Below, in pieces: positions 1 through 7,059 of a stretch of DNA of 36,797 nucleotides (position 1 is its first letter; each line of letters starts with the position of its first letter). The stretch is from the NCBI GenBank assembly GCA_031270985.1, contig JAISWR010000146.1:1-36797 (forward strand), in the 5' to 3' direction. Source of the stretch: Bacteroidales bacterium. GTDB taxonomy: Bacteria; Bacteroidota; Bacteroidia; Bacteroidales; UBA4181. Both the position numbers and the translations under genes were made by a program. The notes beneath the pieces were generated by a model. The model did not search any database, was not told the DNA's origin, and worked only from the letters and a program-made list of their open reading frames with translations.

Positions 1-92
<92 letters not shown>

Positions 93-95
93 TAT

Positions 96-129
96 AAACC
101 CCCTTTCATCATCCGAAAGGGGGTTTTTT
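96..129 (+). terminator. Intrinsic terminator of the rRNA operon
   Basis: An 11-base stem (AAACCCCCTTT pairing with AAAGGGGGTTT) is followed by a T run directly behind the 5S gene. It is the expected end of the rRNA transcript. Read from the other strand it has only a short T run, so it could at most weakly terminate the XRE gene arriving from the right. Confidence 0.9.
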
Positions 130-146
130 GTTGGATGGTAAAATTA

Positions 147-371
147 CTATTCTATGGTTGAAAAGAAATCTGCTAACGTGATGGAAAAATATTTGCAAAT
201 GGCGTCCAATGTGCTGACGGTAATATTAGTTTTGCCTATTTCAATCCGTGCAATATGTATGTCCGTGTCAATGAAGAAGGTATCTTGAGATACTTTCCTT
301 TCCTCTCGAAGTTGCTTGATACGTTGGGCAATTTTTTTGAGTAACTCCGTATTGCATCTTTGATTTTTCAT
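147..371 (-). CDS. Small XRE-family helix-turn-helix transcriptional regulator
   Basis: This 74-residue protein is essentially one Cro/C1-type helix-turn-helix domain (about residues 10-66). IAQRIKQLREERKVSQ forms the first helices and the segment around ARIEIGKTNITVSTL is the recognition region. No second domain is present, as is usual for small autoregulating repressors. It is divergent from the methyltransferase gene. Two near-identical palindromes (TGACA-N4-TGTCA) lie in the roughly 100 bp between the two starts, one just upstream of this ATG and one over the methyltransferase promoter. That arrangement suggests it represses itself and its neighbour. The family assignment is firm; the target and signal are inferred. 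Confidence 0.85.
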   Translation of the reverse strand: MKNQRCNTELLKKIAQRIKQLREERKVSQDTFFIDTDIHIARIEIGKTNITVSTLDAICKYFSITLADFFSTIE

Positions 372-375
372 TTTG

Positions 376-389
376 TGACAAAAATGTCA
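376..389. promoter_or_regulatory. Palindromic operator candidate O1
   Basis: TGACA-AAAA-TGTCA, an inverted repeat of 5-base half sites, sits five bases upstream of the XRE start codon. The same half sites with the same 4-base spacing recur at 410-423. The position fits autorepression of the XRE gene. Binding is inferred, not shown. Confidence 0.55.
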
Positions 390-409
390 TTTTTTGAAAA
401 ACTTTACAC

Positions 410-423
410 TGACATATTTGTCA
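410..423. promoter_or_regulatory. Palindromic operator candidate O2 over the methyltransferase -33 box
   Basis: TGACA-TATT-TGTCA; with one more base on each side the palindrome is CTGACA...TGTCAG. It overlaps the TTTG -33 element at 417-420, so a bound repressor would block the methyltransferase promoter. It lies exactly 34 bp from O1, centre to centre. Confidence 0.55.
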
Positions 424-448
424 GCAATTTGCTTAATTTGTATCTTTG
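417..448 (+). promoter_or_regulatory. Bacteroidetes-type promoter of the methyltransferase gene
   Basis: TTTG (417-420), 20 bases, then TATCTTTG (441-448), a full match to the phylum's -33/-7 consensus. Transcription should begin near 455. This rules out the ORF-track start at 446 and supports the ATG at 473. Confidence 0.8.
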
Positions 449-472
449 CCGAAAAATTTTTATTTATCAGCA

Positions 473-1453
473 ATGAAAAGGATTATTTTGAACTTTTTGA
501 AGAAAATTTTAAAAGGAAATTTATGGGTAATAGATATTGTAATGTCGCCATTTGTATGGGAAGCGGCAATGATCATGAAAATGGTTAGACGATGTGGCGT
601 TGGGAAACTCCCAATATCAAAAAAAGTGCTGTTGAGCGTTGGTGTTTTCCCCATCAGAGATCATTACTATGAGCCTCTGTTTAATCCACGACACTTAAAA
701 AAACCGCTCTCAGACGAAAGACAGCTTCCGGGCATGGATTGGAACATAAACGAACAATTGGATCTGCTTAAATCGTTTGATTTTCAGGAGGAATTTGACA
801 ATATCCCTGAAAATTTTGTCAATGAAACCACGTTTTATTTCAAAAATGGTGCGTACGAATCGGGGGATGCCGAATACTGGTATAATATTATCAGATTGAA
901 AAAGCCTAAAAAGATTATAGAAATCGGATCGGGACATTCAACGAAAATAGCGCGATTAGCGATTCATTCCAATCAAAGATCAGATGTGCGCTATCATTGT
1001 CGGCACATCTGCATAGAACCATATGAGATGCCGTGGTTGGAAAAAATAGGCGTGGAAGTTTTGCGCAAAAAAGTTGAAGATATTAGCATCGATTTTTTCA
1101 CACAGTTGGAAGCAAATGATATTTTGTTTATCGATTCGTCTCATATGATTCGTCCTCAAGGAGATGTTCTGTTTGAATATCTGGAATTGTTGCCGACACT
1201 CAAACGAGGGGTAATTGTGCACATTCATGATATCTTTTCCCCACGAGATTATCCCAGCACATGGATTGAAACCAAAGCCCTGTTGTGGAATGAACAATAT
1301 CTGCTGGAAGCATTTTTGACCTTCAACGCGGAATGGAAAATTCTGGGAGCGGTGAATTTTCTGAGTCATAATTATTTTAATTTACTCAAAGAAAAATGCC
1401 CCAAACTTACTCCCGAAAGAGAACCAGGGTCGTTTTATATCGTGAGAACATGA
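473..1453 (+). CDS. Class I SAM-dependent methyltransferase
   Basis: The 326-residue protein has a Rossmann-type methyltransferase core. Motif I is IIEIGSGHSTKIA (about residues 147-159), an acidic end of strand 2 follows (CIEPYE), and DILFIDSSH (about 216-224) resembles the Methyltransf_24 / cephalosporin-hydroxylase-like group. VHIHDIF further on is also typical of that group. The first 110 residues are a less recognisable, basic N-terminal part. The ORF track begins at 446, but the promoter's -7 box ends at 448, so the ATG at 473 is chosen. The gene stands alone, divergent from an XRE repressor whose candidate operator covers its promoter. The substrate is unknown; sugars, lipids and small molecules are all possible. 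Confidence 0.8.
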   Translation: MKRIILNFLKKILKGNLWVIDIVMSPFVWEAAMIMKMVRRCGVGKLPISKKVLLSVGVFPIRDHYYEPLFNPRHLKKPLSDERQLPGMDWNINEQLDLLKSFDFQEEFDNIPENFVNETTFYFKNGAYESGDAEYWYNIIRLKKPKKIIEIGSGHSTKIARLAIHSNQRSDVRYHCRHICIEPYEMPWLEKIGVEVLRKKVEDISIDFFTQLEANDILFIDSSHMIRPQGDVLFEYLELLPTLKRGVIVHIHDIFSPRDYPSTWIETKALLWNEQYLLEAFLTFNAEWKILGAVNFLSHNYFNLLKEKCPKLTPEREPGSFYIVRT

Positions 1454-1550
1454 TGCAAATAATTTTTCTTTTTTACCGAACAGTAGCGCATATTTAACAT
1501 TTTTTAACATTTTTTAACGATCGCATTGTGCCGACATAACAATTATTTAT

Positions 1551-1558
1551 TACTTTTG
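1551..1558 (+). promoter_or_regulatory. -7 promoter element upstream of the structured RNA
   Basis: TACTTTTG matches TAnnTTTG. A possible -33 element (TTGTG, 1526-1530) lies 20 bases upstream. It could drive the RNA at about 1627-1790, although that leaves some 60 unstructured bases at the 5' end. Confidence 0.5.
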
Positions 1559-1624
1559 TTCCGAAGAGTCGATATTTTTATATAAAAACCGATGTGATGA
1601 TAAAATAAAGAAAATCAAATATAT

Positions 1625-1790
1625 AGAAAAGCGTTAGCTTATTCTTGCCTTCGAAAACCGCCAATTTTCAAGTGCTCGCAAGTATATGTTACGCTCACGC
1701 AAAGCGTGGGTTTAACTTGTTTGCGAGCAAGGTGCTTGGCGGTACCTCGAAGGCAGACGAAGATACAGTCCCACGCTTTTATTTTTTATC
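1625..1790 (+). ncRNA. ssrS: Candidate 6S RNA (rod-shaped structured RNA with terminator tail)
   Basis: The segment folds by eye into one long interrupted rod. The arms are AAAAGCGT with ACGCTTTT (closing stem, 1627-1634 with 1773-1780), TGCCTTCGA with TCGAAGGCA (1646-1654 with 1747-1755), ACCGCCAA with TTGGCGGT (1657-1664 with 1736-1743), TGCTCGCAA with TTGCGAGCA (1673-1681 with 1721-1729), and an apical CACGC-AAA-GCGTG hairpin. An asymmetric central bubble (8 against 6 bases, 1665-1672 and 1730-1735) and the T-rich tail after the closing stem resemble 6S RNA, which mimics an open promoter and binds the RNA polymerase holoenzyme. No ORF crosses it. It could instead be another Bacteroidales structured RNA or a leader of the following gene; a covariance-model search would decide. 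Confidence 0.5.
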
Positions 1791-1840
1791 AATTATAAAC
1801 CGCTGAGTAGGGACCGGGAGGCAAACAAATATTTTTATCT

Positions 1841-3829
1841 ATGTTCAATTTTAACAAAATGCGCCGGTGTGTATCCGTCGCGATGGTCGCACTGCTGATT
1901 TTCGGCTGCGGCGACGATTACAATGACAGCGAACTCAGGACCAAAATCGGCCAATTAGACAGCCGCCTGAGTGCGCTGGAACTTAAAATCAATGCCGACA
2001 TCATGGCATTGAAAACCTTGGTGGAAGGCAAGAAGTACATCACCAAGGTTGAAAAAACCGATGACGGGTGGGAAATCACCTTTCACGACAATTCCAAAAT
2101 TTCCATCACCAACGGAAACGACGGAAGCAGCGCGCCAATCATCAGTGTGGCGCAGAAGGACGGCAGCGGACCTTATTACTGGAAGATTGGCGACAACTGG
2201 CTGCTCGATGGTAACGAGGAAAAGATTCCGGTTACCGGATCAAAGGGTGATCCGGGAGAAAACGCTATCGCACCGCAAGTGCACATCAACGCTGATACCA
2301 ACGAGTGGGAAATTTCTACAGACAACGGTGTGAGCTGGATTCCTACCGGCGTAACAGCCACCGGAAGCGACGCGCCAATCATCGGTGTGGCGCAGGACGG
2401 CAACAGCGGACCTTATTACTGGAAGATTGGCGACAACTGGCTGTTCAATGACAACGAGGAAAAGATTCCGGTTACCGGATCAAAGGGTGATCCGGGAGAA
2501 AACGCTATCGCACCGAAAGTGCGCATCAACGCTGTTTCCTACGAGTGGGAAATTTCTACAGACAACGGTGTGAACTGGGATCCTACCGGCGTAATAGCCC
2601 TCGGTGAGAACGGTGATGCTTTCTTTTCCGCCGTGAACGATGATCCCAATTCCGACTACGTGGAATTTATCCTTATCGGAGGCGGCAACCCCATCAAAGT
2701 GCCCAAATACAAGGCATTGGGTTTGACGTTTACCGGCGCGAACGCTAATGTGGTAGATATTGCCATAAACGCCACAAAAACAATTACTTACGCAAAAAGC
2801 GGGGAGGTTACCGCTGTGGGCGTAGCAAGCGCCACTCCTTCCGGATGGACGGTGACGCACAAGAAAACGGAAAACAAGATCGAGATTATTGCTCCCGCTA
2901 CTGCCGAGACTTTTGACCTGTTGGTGGTGGCTACCTCGGCAAACGGCGCCTCGGCTTCCTACTGGCTGGTAGTGAACAGCGTGAACACCTCTACCGGTGG
3001 TGGTGGTACTTCATTGGTCGATCTGATCGGCCTCGATGACAACGTGGTACTTGCCGGTGTGGAATATCCACTGGCACCAACCACGGCGCTTACTCTGACC
3101 AGCGACATTACCATCAAAGGGACGGGCGAGGATACAAAAATCACAGCTGTCGAGCCGCCTGTGGCAGCAGGGGTTATCGGGAATGGGGCAAATCCCGCCC
3201 TGTATATCAACGGCAACATAGACGTAGTGATTGAAGACGTCACCATCACTTCCACCGCATCCGGCACCAACGCTGTGGACGGCATAACAGTGAACGGCGG
3301 CGCCACGCTGAGGCTAAAAAACGTGGTGTTCGACGGCATCTGGAACGGCGATTTCACCGGAATGCAGCATGGGCGTGTAATAACGGTACTGGATGGTACG
3401 TTGATTATCGAAAACTGTACGTTCAAGAATTTTAACAAAAACGGTATTCATGTGACAGGCAACAGTAACGCCGTGATTAAAGGATGTACTTTCGAGGGCA
3501 ACAAGGGTGCAGTCGGTGCGGCGGCACAGAACGGCGTTGTGTTTGTCGGCGCAGATGCCACCGGCAGCGTAACCGGCTGCACGTTCAAAGGGTTAAGATG
3601 GGAGCACAATGTAGGAGACTGTGACAATGACGCATGGAGTTGCGGCATATTGCTTTATAACACCACCTCGGAAAACATTACATGGGAAGACAACGACTAC
3701 CCCAACACATACGGTACTGCGGTCGATGATGCCAATGACTGTAACTGGGACAAGTATGAGGATACCCCGGTGGTATCCGATGTCTATGAGATAGGAGCCC
3801 ACGACTGGCCTTGCAAACCGTCGGAATAA
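1841..3829 (+). CDS. DUF4988-type surface lipoprotein with duplicated module and beta-helix domain
   Basis: The 662-residue protein starts with a lipoprotein signal (VALLIFGC, lipid Cys at residue 23 followed by GDD). A short coiled coil (about 28-62) leads into a DUF4988-like segment (YITKVEKTDDGWEITF). Two near-identical 80-residue modules follow (97-176 and 177-256), each containing GPYYWKIGDNW, a collagen-like GSKGDPGEN and WEISTDNGV. A linker (about 257-380) precedes a right-handed beta-helix with repeated short strands (IIENCTFKNF, VIKGCTFEG). Such proteins are exported to the Bacteroidetes cell surface and often bind or cleave glycans, but no catalytic motif is evident. A second in-frame ATG at 1859 also gives a good signal peptide and is an equally plausible start. 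A terminator follows the gene. Confidence 0.8.
   Translation: MFNFNKMRRCVSVAMVALLIFGCGDDYNDSELRTKIGQLDSRLSALELKINADIMALKTLVEGKKYITKVEKTDDGWEITFHDNSKISITNGNDGSSAPIISVAQKDGSGPYYWKIGDNWLLDGNEEKIPVTGSKGDPGENAIAPQVHINADTNEWEISTDNGVSWIPTGVTATGSDAPIIGVAQDGNSGPYYWKIGDNWLFNDNEEKIPVTGSKGDPGENAIAPKVRINAVSYEWEISTDNGVNWDPTGVIALGENGDAFFSAVNDDPNSDYVEFILIGGGNPIKVPKYKALGLTFTGANANVVDIAINATKTITYAKSGEVTAVGVASATPSGWTVTHKKTENKIEIIAPATAETFDLLVVATSANGASASYWLVVNSVNTSTGGGGTSLVDLIGLDDNVVLAGVEYPLAPTTALTLTSDITIKGTGEDTKITAVEPPVAAGVIGNGANPALYINGNIDVVIEDVTITSTASGTNAVDGITVNGGATLRLKNVVFDGIWNGDFTGMQHGRVITVLDGTLIIENCTFKNFNKNGIHVTGNSNAVIKGCTFEGNKGAVGAAAQNGVVFVGADATGSVTGCTFKGLRWEHNVGDCDNDAWSCGILLYNTTSENITWEDNDYPNTYGTAVDDANDCNWDKYEDTPVVSDVYEIGAHDWPCKPSE
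2129..2608 (+). repeat. Two 240-bp tandem repeats inside the lipoprotein gene
   Basis: Copies at 2129-2368 and 2369-2608 are in frame (80 codons) and largely identical at DNA level, including long exact runs around GGTTACCGGATCAAAGGG. The near-identity points to a recent duplication or ongoing gene conversion. Confidence 0.9.
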
Positions 3830-3855
3830 ATCACATTAGGAACATTCCTTTTTTC

Positions 3856-3890
3856 AGAGAGGCTGTCCGCGAGGGCAGTCTCTTTTTTGT
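3856..3890 (+). terminator. Intrinsic terminator after the lipoprotein gene
   Basis: AGAGA and GCTGTCC pair with GGGCAG and TCTCT across a short loop (one bulged G and one G-T pair), followed by a run of T. It lies 27 bases behind the stop codon. Confidence 0.8.
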
Positions 3891-3913
3891 GTGATAATTT
3901 GACGCCGGCCGGT

Positions 3914-4024
3914 TAATCCCTAACTCCGTCATATTTACCCGTCTATGATTGTAATAATTTAGTAAACAAAAACATGTAGGATTTTATAGAAAATAGATCG
4001 CTAACTTTTGTGGAGTTAGAGATC
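3914..4024. repeat. MITE-like repeat, copy A (short form)
   Basis: About 110 bp, bounded by imperfect inverted ends (ATCCCTAACTCC on the left, GGAGTTAGAGAT on the right). Most of its left half is nearly identical to copy B at 17259-17435, including CGTCATATTTACCCGTCT. Compared with copy B it lacks about 60 bp lying between two ATTTTATA motifs. No protein is encoded, and a decayed coding remnant follows directly. Confidence 0.65.
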
Positions 4025-4025
4025 A

Positions 4026-4260
4026 AGCCTTTCGGCGGCAGGCGGGATTTCGGAACATCCACAAGGAGGGAATGGCGAATTTCACCGTAAAAGCCGAGAA
4101 TGTGCGGGCTATGACACAAAAGCGCTTTCGATCACCATCTCTGCAACGCCTCGGCATGGACCGCCGCCGATGAAACCGTCTATCTGGAACACCTACCGAC
4201 AGGCATGTACCTGTTCCGGCTGGAAAAATACGAGAAAGCAACAACGCTTAAAGCAGTGAA
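4026..4260 (+). pseudogene. Decayed gene fragment with a possible type IX secretion C-terminal signal
   Basis: No full frame is open, but pieces of a protein end appear in successive frames: NFTVKAENVRA, then YDTKALSITISAT, then NASAWTAADETVYLEHLPTG followed by MYLFRLEKYEKATTLKAVKND and a stop. The last piece resembles the end of type A sorting domains of the type IX secretion system (Leu-Pro-x-Gly-x-Tyr and a basic tail). The frames must be joined by frameshifts, so this is a remnant. It begins next to MITE copy A. The identity is tentative; the minus-strand ORF of the track here is a shadow. Confidence 0.4.
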
Positions 4261-4280
4261 AAATGATTAATGGTTAATCC

Positions 4281-4339
4281 GTAATTCTTAATTCTTAATT
4301 CTTAATTTTTAATTTTTAATTCTTAATTCTTAATTCTTA
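4281..4339. repeat. Heptamer microsatellite (TTAATTC / TTAATTT)
   Basis: About eight consecutive 7-base units of the ATTCTTA type, with a few T substitutions, lie between the pseudogene and the 3' end of the MFS gene. Similar low-complexity runs occur at 36392-36420 and, more loosely, at 29317-29340 and 33924-33950. Confidence 0.8.
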
Positions 4340-4368
4340 CTACCCCGTCAAAGGCACACGCACGGTTG

Positions 4369-5637
4369 TTACTTTCTTCCGAAGCCGCGGTCAATGTTCA
4401 GAAACGGCAGGATGAAGAATGCCGGAAGGGTACATATCATCACCCAGAGGAAAAACAGACGATAGCCCAGACATTCCTGTATCCAGCCTGCCGCCATGCC
4501 GGGCAGCATCAGCCCCAACGCCATAAAAGCGGTACAAATGGCGTAGTGGGAGGTTTTGTGCATACCGTCCGACACGTAAATCATGAACAGCAAATAGGCG
4601 GCAAAGCCAAATCCGAAACCAAACTGCTCCACAGCCACAGCCGCCTGTAACAGCCACAACTGTTCGGGACGCACATACGATAAATAGACATACACCACAT
4701 CGGGCAAATTCATTGCGAGCATCATGGGCAACAGCCAAAATTTCAACCCCTTGTGCGCGATGGCAATTCCTCCCGTGACGCCGCCCGTCACCAGCGCCAC
4801 CACGCCCACTGTGCCGTAAATAAATCCCTGCACTTCTGTCTCCAACCCGAGTCCGCCTTCCTCATACTTTCCCAGCATGAACAGCGGTGCGATTTTCATT
4901 AATTGAGACTCTGCCAAACGATAGAGCAACAGGAAGATAATGGCGGCGACGATATTTTTTTTTCGGAAGAAAGAAACAAATGTTTCAAAAAATTCGTGCA
5001 TCACATTCCTCAATTCCCGCATACCGGTTTGACTGTCGGACTCCTTTCGGGGCAATATGAAACTATGGTATCCGGCAAGTACCCAAAACACGCCGGCTAC
5101 CGTTGCGAAAATGAGCATCCACGCATGAGTGACGTTCCCCGTGAGTTTTTCCATCCTTCCGGCAAGCATTACCAACGCGCCTTGCCCCGAAATCATCGCC
5201 ACGCGGTAGAATATGGTACGGACGCCGATGAAAGACGATTGTCTGAAAGGCGAAAGCGCCAGCATATAAAAACCGTCAATGGCGATGTCGTGGGTTGCCG
5301 AACTGAATGCCAACAACACCATGACTGCCATAGACATGCGGAAAAAGAAAGGACCGGACAGGGAAAACGCCACTCCGGCAAGGGCTGCTCCGATCAGCAA
5401 CTCCATGACCAGAATCCACCAGCGTTTGGTTTTCAAAATATCCACAACAGGACTCCATAGTGGCTTGATGACCCAAGGAATATTCAGCAAAGAGGTGTAC
5501 AGCGCAATGTCCCTGTTGGGAACGCCCATACGCTGGTACATCACCACTGCCACCGACATGACGACAACATTAGGCAATCCCTGTGCAAAGTACAGGGAGG
5601 GCACCCACGCCCACGGATGGAAGGATTTGTTTTTCAT
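4369..5637 (-). CDS. AmpG-like major facilitator superfamily transporter
   Basis: This 422-residue, very hydrophobic protein has about twelve predicted membrane segments and no signal peptide. The N-terminus SLYFAQGLPNVVVMSVAVVM and the DIAIDGFYMLALSP segment are characteristic of the AmpG/muropeptide permease branch, which imports anhydro-muropeptides for cell-wall recycling. A soluble central loop (about residues 195-225, KESDSQTGMRELRNV) separates the two halves. It is a single-gene unit on the minus strand with a candidate -7 box (CAAAGATA on the plus strand, 5714-5721) upstream. Substrate specificity is inferred from the family; AmpG-like proteins in this phylum are not all characterised. 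The 3' end is followed by microsatellite sequence without a clear terminator. Confidence 0.8.
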   Translation of the reverse strand: MKNKSFHPWAWVPSLYFAQGLPNVVVMSVAVVMYQRMGVPNRDIALYTSLLNIPWVIKPLWSPVVDILKTKRWWILVMELLIGAALAGVAFSLSGPFFFRMSMAVMVLLAFSSATHDIAIDGFYMLALSPFRQSSFIGVRTIFYRVAMISGQGALVMLAGRMEKLTGNVTHAWMLIFATVAGVFWVLAGYHSFILPRKESDSQTGMRELRNVMHEFFETFVSFFRKKNIVAAIIFLLLYRLAESQLMKIAPLFMLGKYEEGGLGLETEVQGFIYGTVGVVALVTGGVTGGIAIAHKGLKFWLLPMMLAMNLPDVVYVYLSYVRPEQLWLLQAAVAVEQFGFGFGFAAYLLFMIYVSDGMHKTSHYAICTAFMALGLMLPGMAAGWIQECLGYRLFFLWVMICTLPAFFILPFLNIDRGFGRK

Positions 5638-5713
5638 GCCGTTAGCGCTTTAAAACCGCAGGAGAACACAACAGCCGATATCTTACACGACGACTCAAAA
5701 TCATACATGCTCG

Positions 5714-5721
5714 CAAAGATA
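5714..5721 (-). promoter_or_regulatory. -7 promoter element of the MFS transporter gene
   Basis: TATCTTTG on the minus strand, about 75 bases before the start codon. No good TTTG is seen at the -33 position, so only the -7 box is claimed. Confidence 0.55.
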
Positions 5722-5791
5722 CGAGTTATCCCGTAATAAATACCGACGGAAAAATGAAATTAGCGGATAATCAAATTTTTTCTTCGGTTTT

Positions 5792-5823
5792 TTTGAATGT
5801 TCCAAAATATTTTCTTATTTTTG
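5792..5823 (+). promoter_or_regulatory. Promoter of the small secreted protein (and possibly pyrH-yjbQ)
   Basis: TTTG (5792-5795), 20 bases, TATTTTTG (5816-5823): a full consensus match, about 60 bases ahead of the ATG at 5892. Confidence 0.8.
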
Positions 5824-5891
5824 TAAATCAGATATCCATGAATTTTGTTTGATATTGTATTGACAATTTTTACGTTAAATCAAATGAACAC

Positions 5892-6338
5892 ATGAAAAGG
5901 CTTGCATTTTGGTTGATTTTTGCCACTGTTGCATTGGTGTCTGCTTCCGTGAAAGCGCAAACGGAGGCGCAACGGATAGATTTGTGCATAAGGGCAGCCG
6001 GCGACGACGTTAAGTACTTGTCCGATTATTCCACGCATCTGGCCGGGACTGCCACAGGTGAAAAAGCGCCTGTATTCAGGCAGGCCATTGCATTGCGCAA
6101 AGGTAACCGTTACCGGTTTACCATTTGTAGCGACGAAGAATCGGGAGGAGAAGGAGTGTTGCACTTGTATGACGGCAACAAGTTGATAGGCAGTTCATTC
6201 GATGAGGAGACGGGGGTGGAATACCAAAGTTTTGACTTTGACTGTCAAAAATCATCTTTCTACATCATGTTCATTTCTTTCAAAGATGGTAAGGAAGGCT
6301 TGGCGGTAGGGATACTGTCTCATGTAAAGGCGCTGTAA
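5892..6338 (+). CDS. Small secreted protein of unknown function
   Basis: The 148-residue product has a clear signal peptide (MKRLAFWLIFATVALVSASVKA, cleavage likely before QTEA). The mature part, about 125 residues, looks like an all-beta domain: alternating hydrophobic strands such as YRFTICSDEE, GVLHLYDGNKLIG and SSFYIMFISFKDG. The layout resembles bacterial pre-peptidase C-terminal or jelly-roll domains, but I do not recognise the family. Only 11 bases separate it from pyrH, so the two are probably cotranscribed from the promoter at 5792-5823. The periplasm or cell surface is the likely location. Confidence 0.7.
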   Translation: MKRLAFWLIFATVALVSASVKAQTEAQRIDLCIRAAGDDVKYLSDYSTHLAGTATGEKAPVFRQAIALRKGNRYRFTICSDEESGGEGVLHLYDGNKLIGSSFDEETGVEYQSFDFDCQKSSFYIMFISFKDGKEGLAVGILSHVKAL

Positions 6339-6349
6339 TTCATATTTTT

Positions 6350-7057
6350 ATGGTAAAATACAAAAGTGTACTGCTGAAACTGAGCGGTGAATCCTTGACG
6401 GCAGGACAGTCCTGCGGCATAGAACCTGCACGACTCATGGACTATGCGCGACGAGTGAAAGAAGCCGCCGCCCTGGGCGTACGTATAGGCATTGTGTTTG
6501 GAGGAGGTAATATTTTCAGGGGATTGAACGGAGTAAACCAAGGTTTTGACCGTGTAAAAGGCGACTACATGGGAATGTTGGCTACGGTGATCAACGGACT
6601 TGCCCTACAGTCGGCGTTGGAAAGCATCGGCGTAAAAGCCCGCCTGTTCACCGCCATCCGCATGGAACCTGTGGGCGAAGGATACAGCAAGCAAAAGGTG
6701 ATGAAAGCGCTGGAACGCAGAGAAGTAGTGATTTTCGGCGGAGGAACGGGTAATCCGTACTTCACCACCGATACGGCGGCGGCATTGCGGGCTGTGGAAA
6801 TGGAAGCCGACGTGCTGCTCAAAGGGACGCGGGTGGACGGCGTTTATACCGCCGACCCCGAAAAAGATCCGACCGCCGTCAAGTTCGAAACCCTCTCATT
6901 CGACGAAGCATACCGGATGAACCTGAAAGTAATGGATTTAACCTCTTTTACCATGTGTCGGGAAAACAAAATGCCCGTTATCGTATTTGACATGAACAGG
7001 GAAGGCGAACTTATCAGGGTGTTGGAGGGGAAAACAGCAGGAACCATTATTCGTTGA
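6350..7057 (+). CDS. pyrH: UMP kinase
   Basis: This is the 235-residue amino-acid-kinase-fold uridylate kinase, which makes UDP from UMP and ATP in pyrimidine nucleotide synthesis in the cytoplasm. Visible motifs are LKLSGESL near the N-terminus, the GGGNIFRG loop (about residues 51-58), and [19 protein letters not shown] (about 129-147) for UMP and phosphate binding; the last is diagnostic of bacterial PyrH. Length is normal. The downstream neighbour is yjbQ, starting 2 bases after the stop codon, rather than the ribosome recycling factor gene frr often found next to pyrH. Confidence 0.97.
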   Translation: MVKYKSVLLKLSGESLTAGQSCGIEPARLMDYARRVKEAAALGVRIGIVFGGGNIFRGLNGVNQGFDRVKGDYMGMLATVINGLALQSALESIGVKARLFTAIRMEPVGEGYSKQKVMKALERREVVIFGGGTGNPYFTTDTAAALRAVEMEADVLLKGTRVDGVYTADPEKDPTAVKFETLSFDEAYRMNLKVMDLTSFTMCRENKMPVIVFDMNREGELIRVLEGKTAGTIIR

Positions 7058-7059
7058 AC

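Noticed and set aside
394-588. 64-residue plus-strand ORF in the XRE-methyltransferase gap
   Set aside because: It begins upstream of the -7 box and overlaps the methyltransferase gene in another frame; no domain is seen.
1640-1760. Integron attC site or retron RNA at the inverted repeat
   Set aside because: No attC-type core sites at the ends, and no integrase or reverse transcriptase nearby. A rod with closing stem and T tail fits a 6S-like RNA better.
4023-4244. Minus-strand ORF of 73 residues
   Set aside because: No recognisable domain. The plus strand carries the readable protein remnants, so this is a shadow of the pseudogene.
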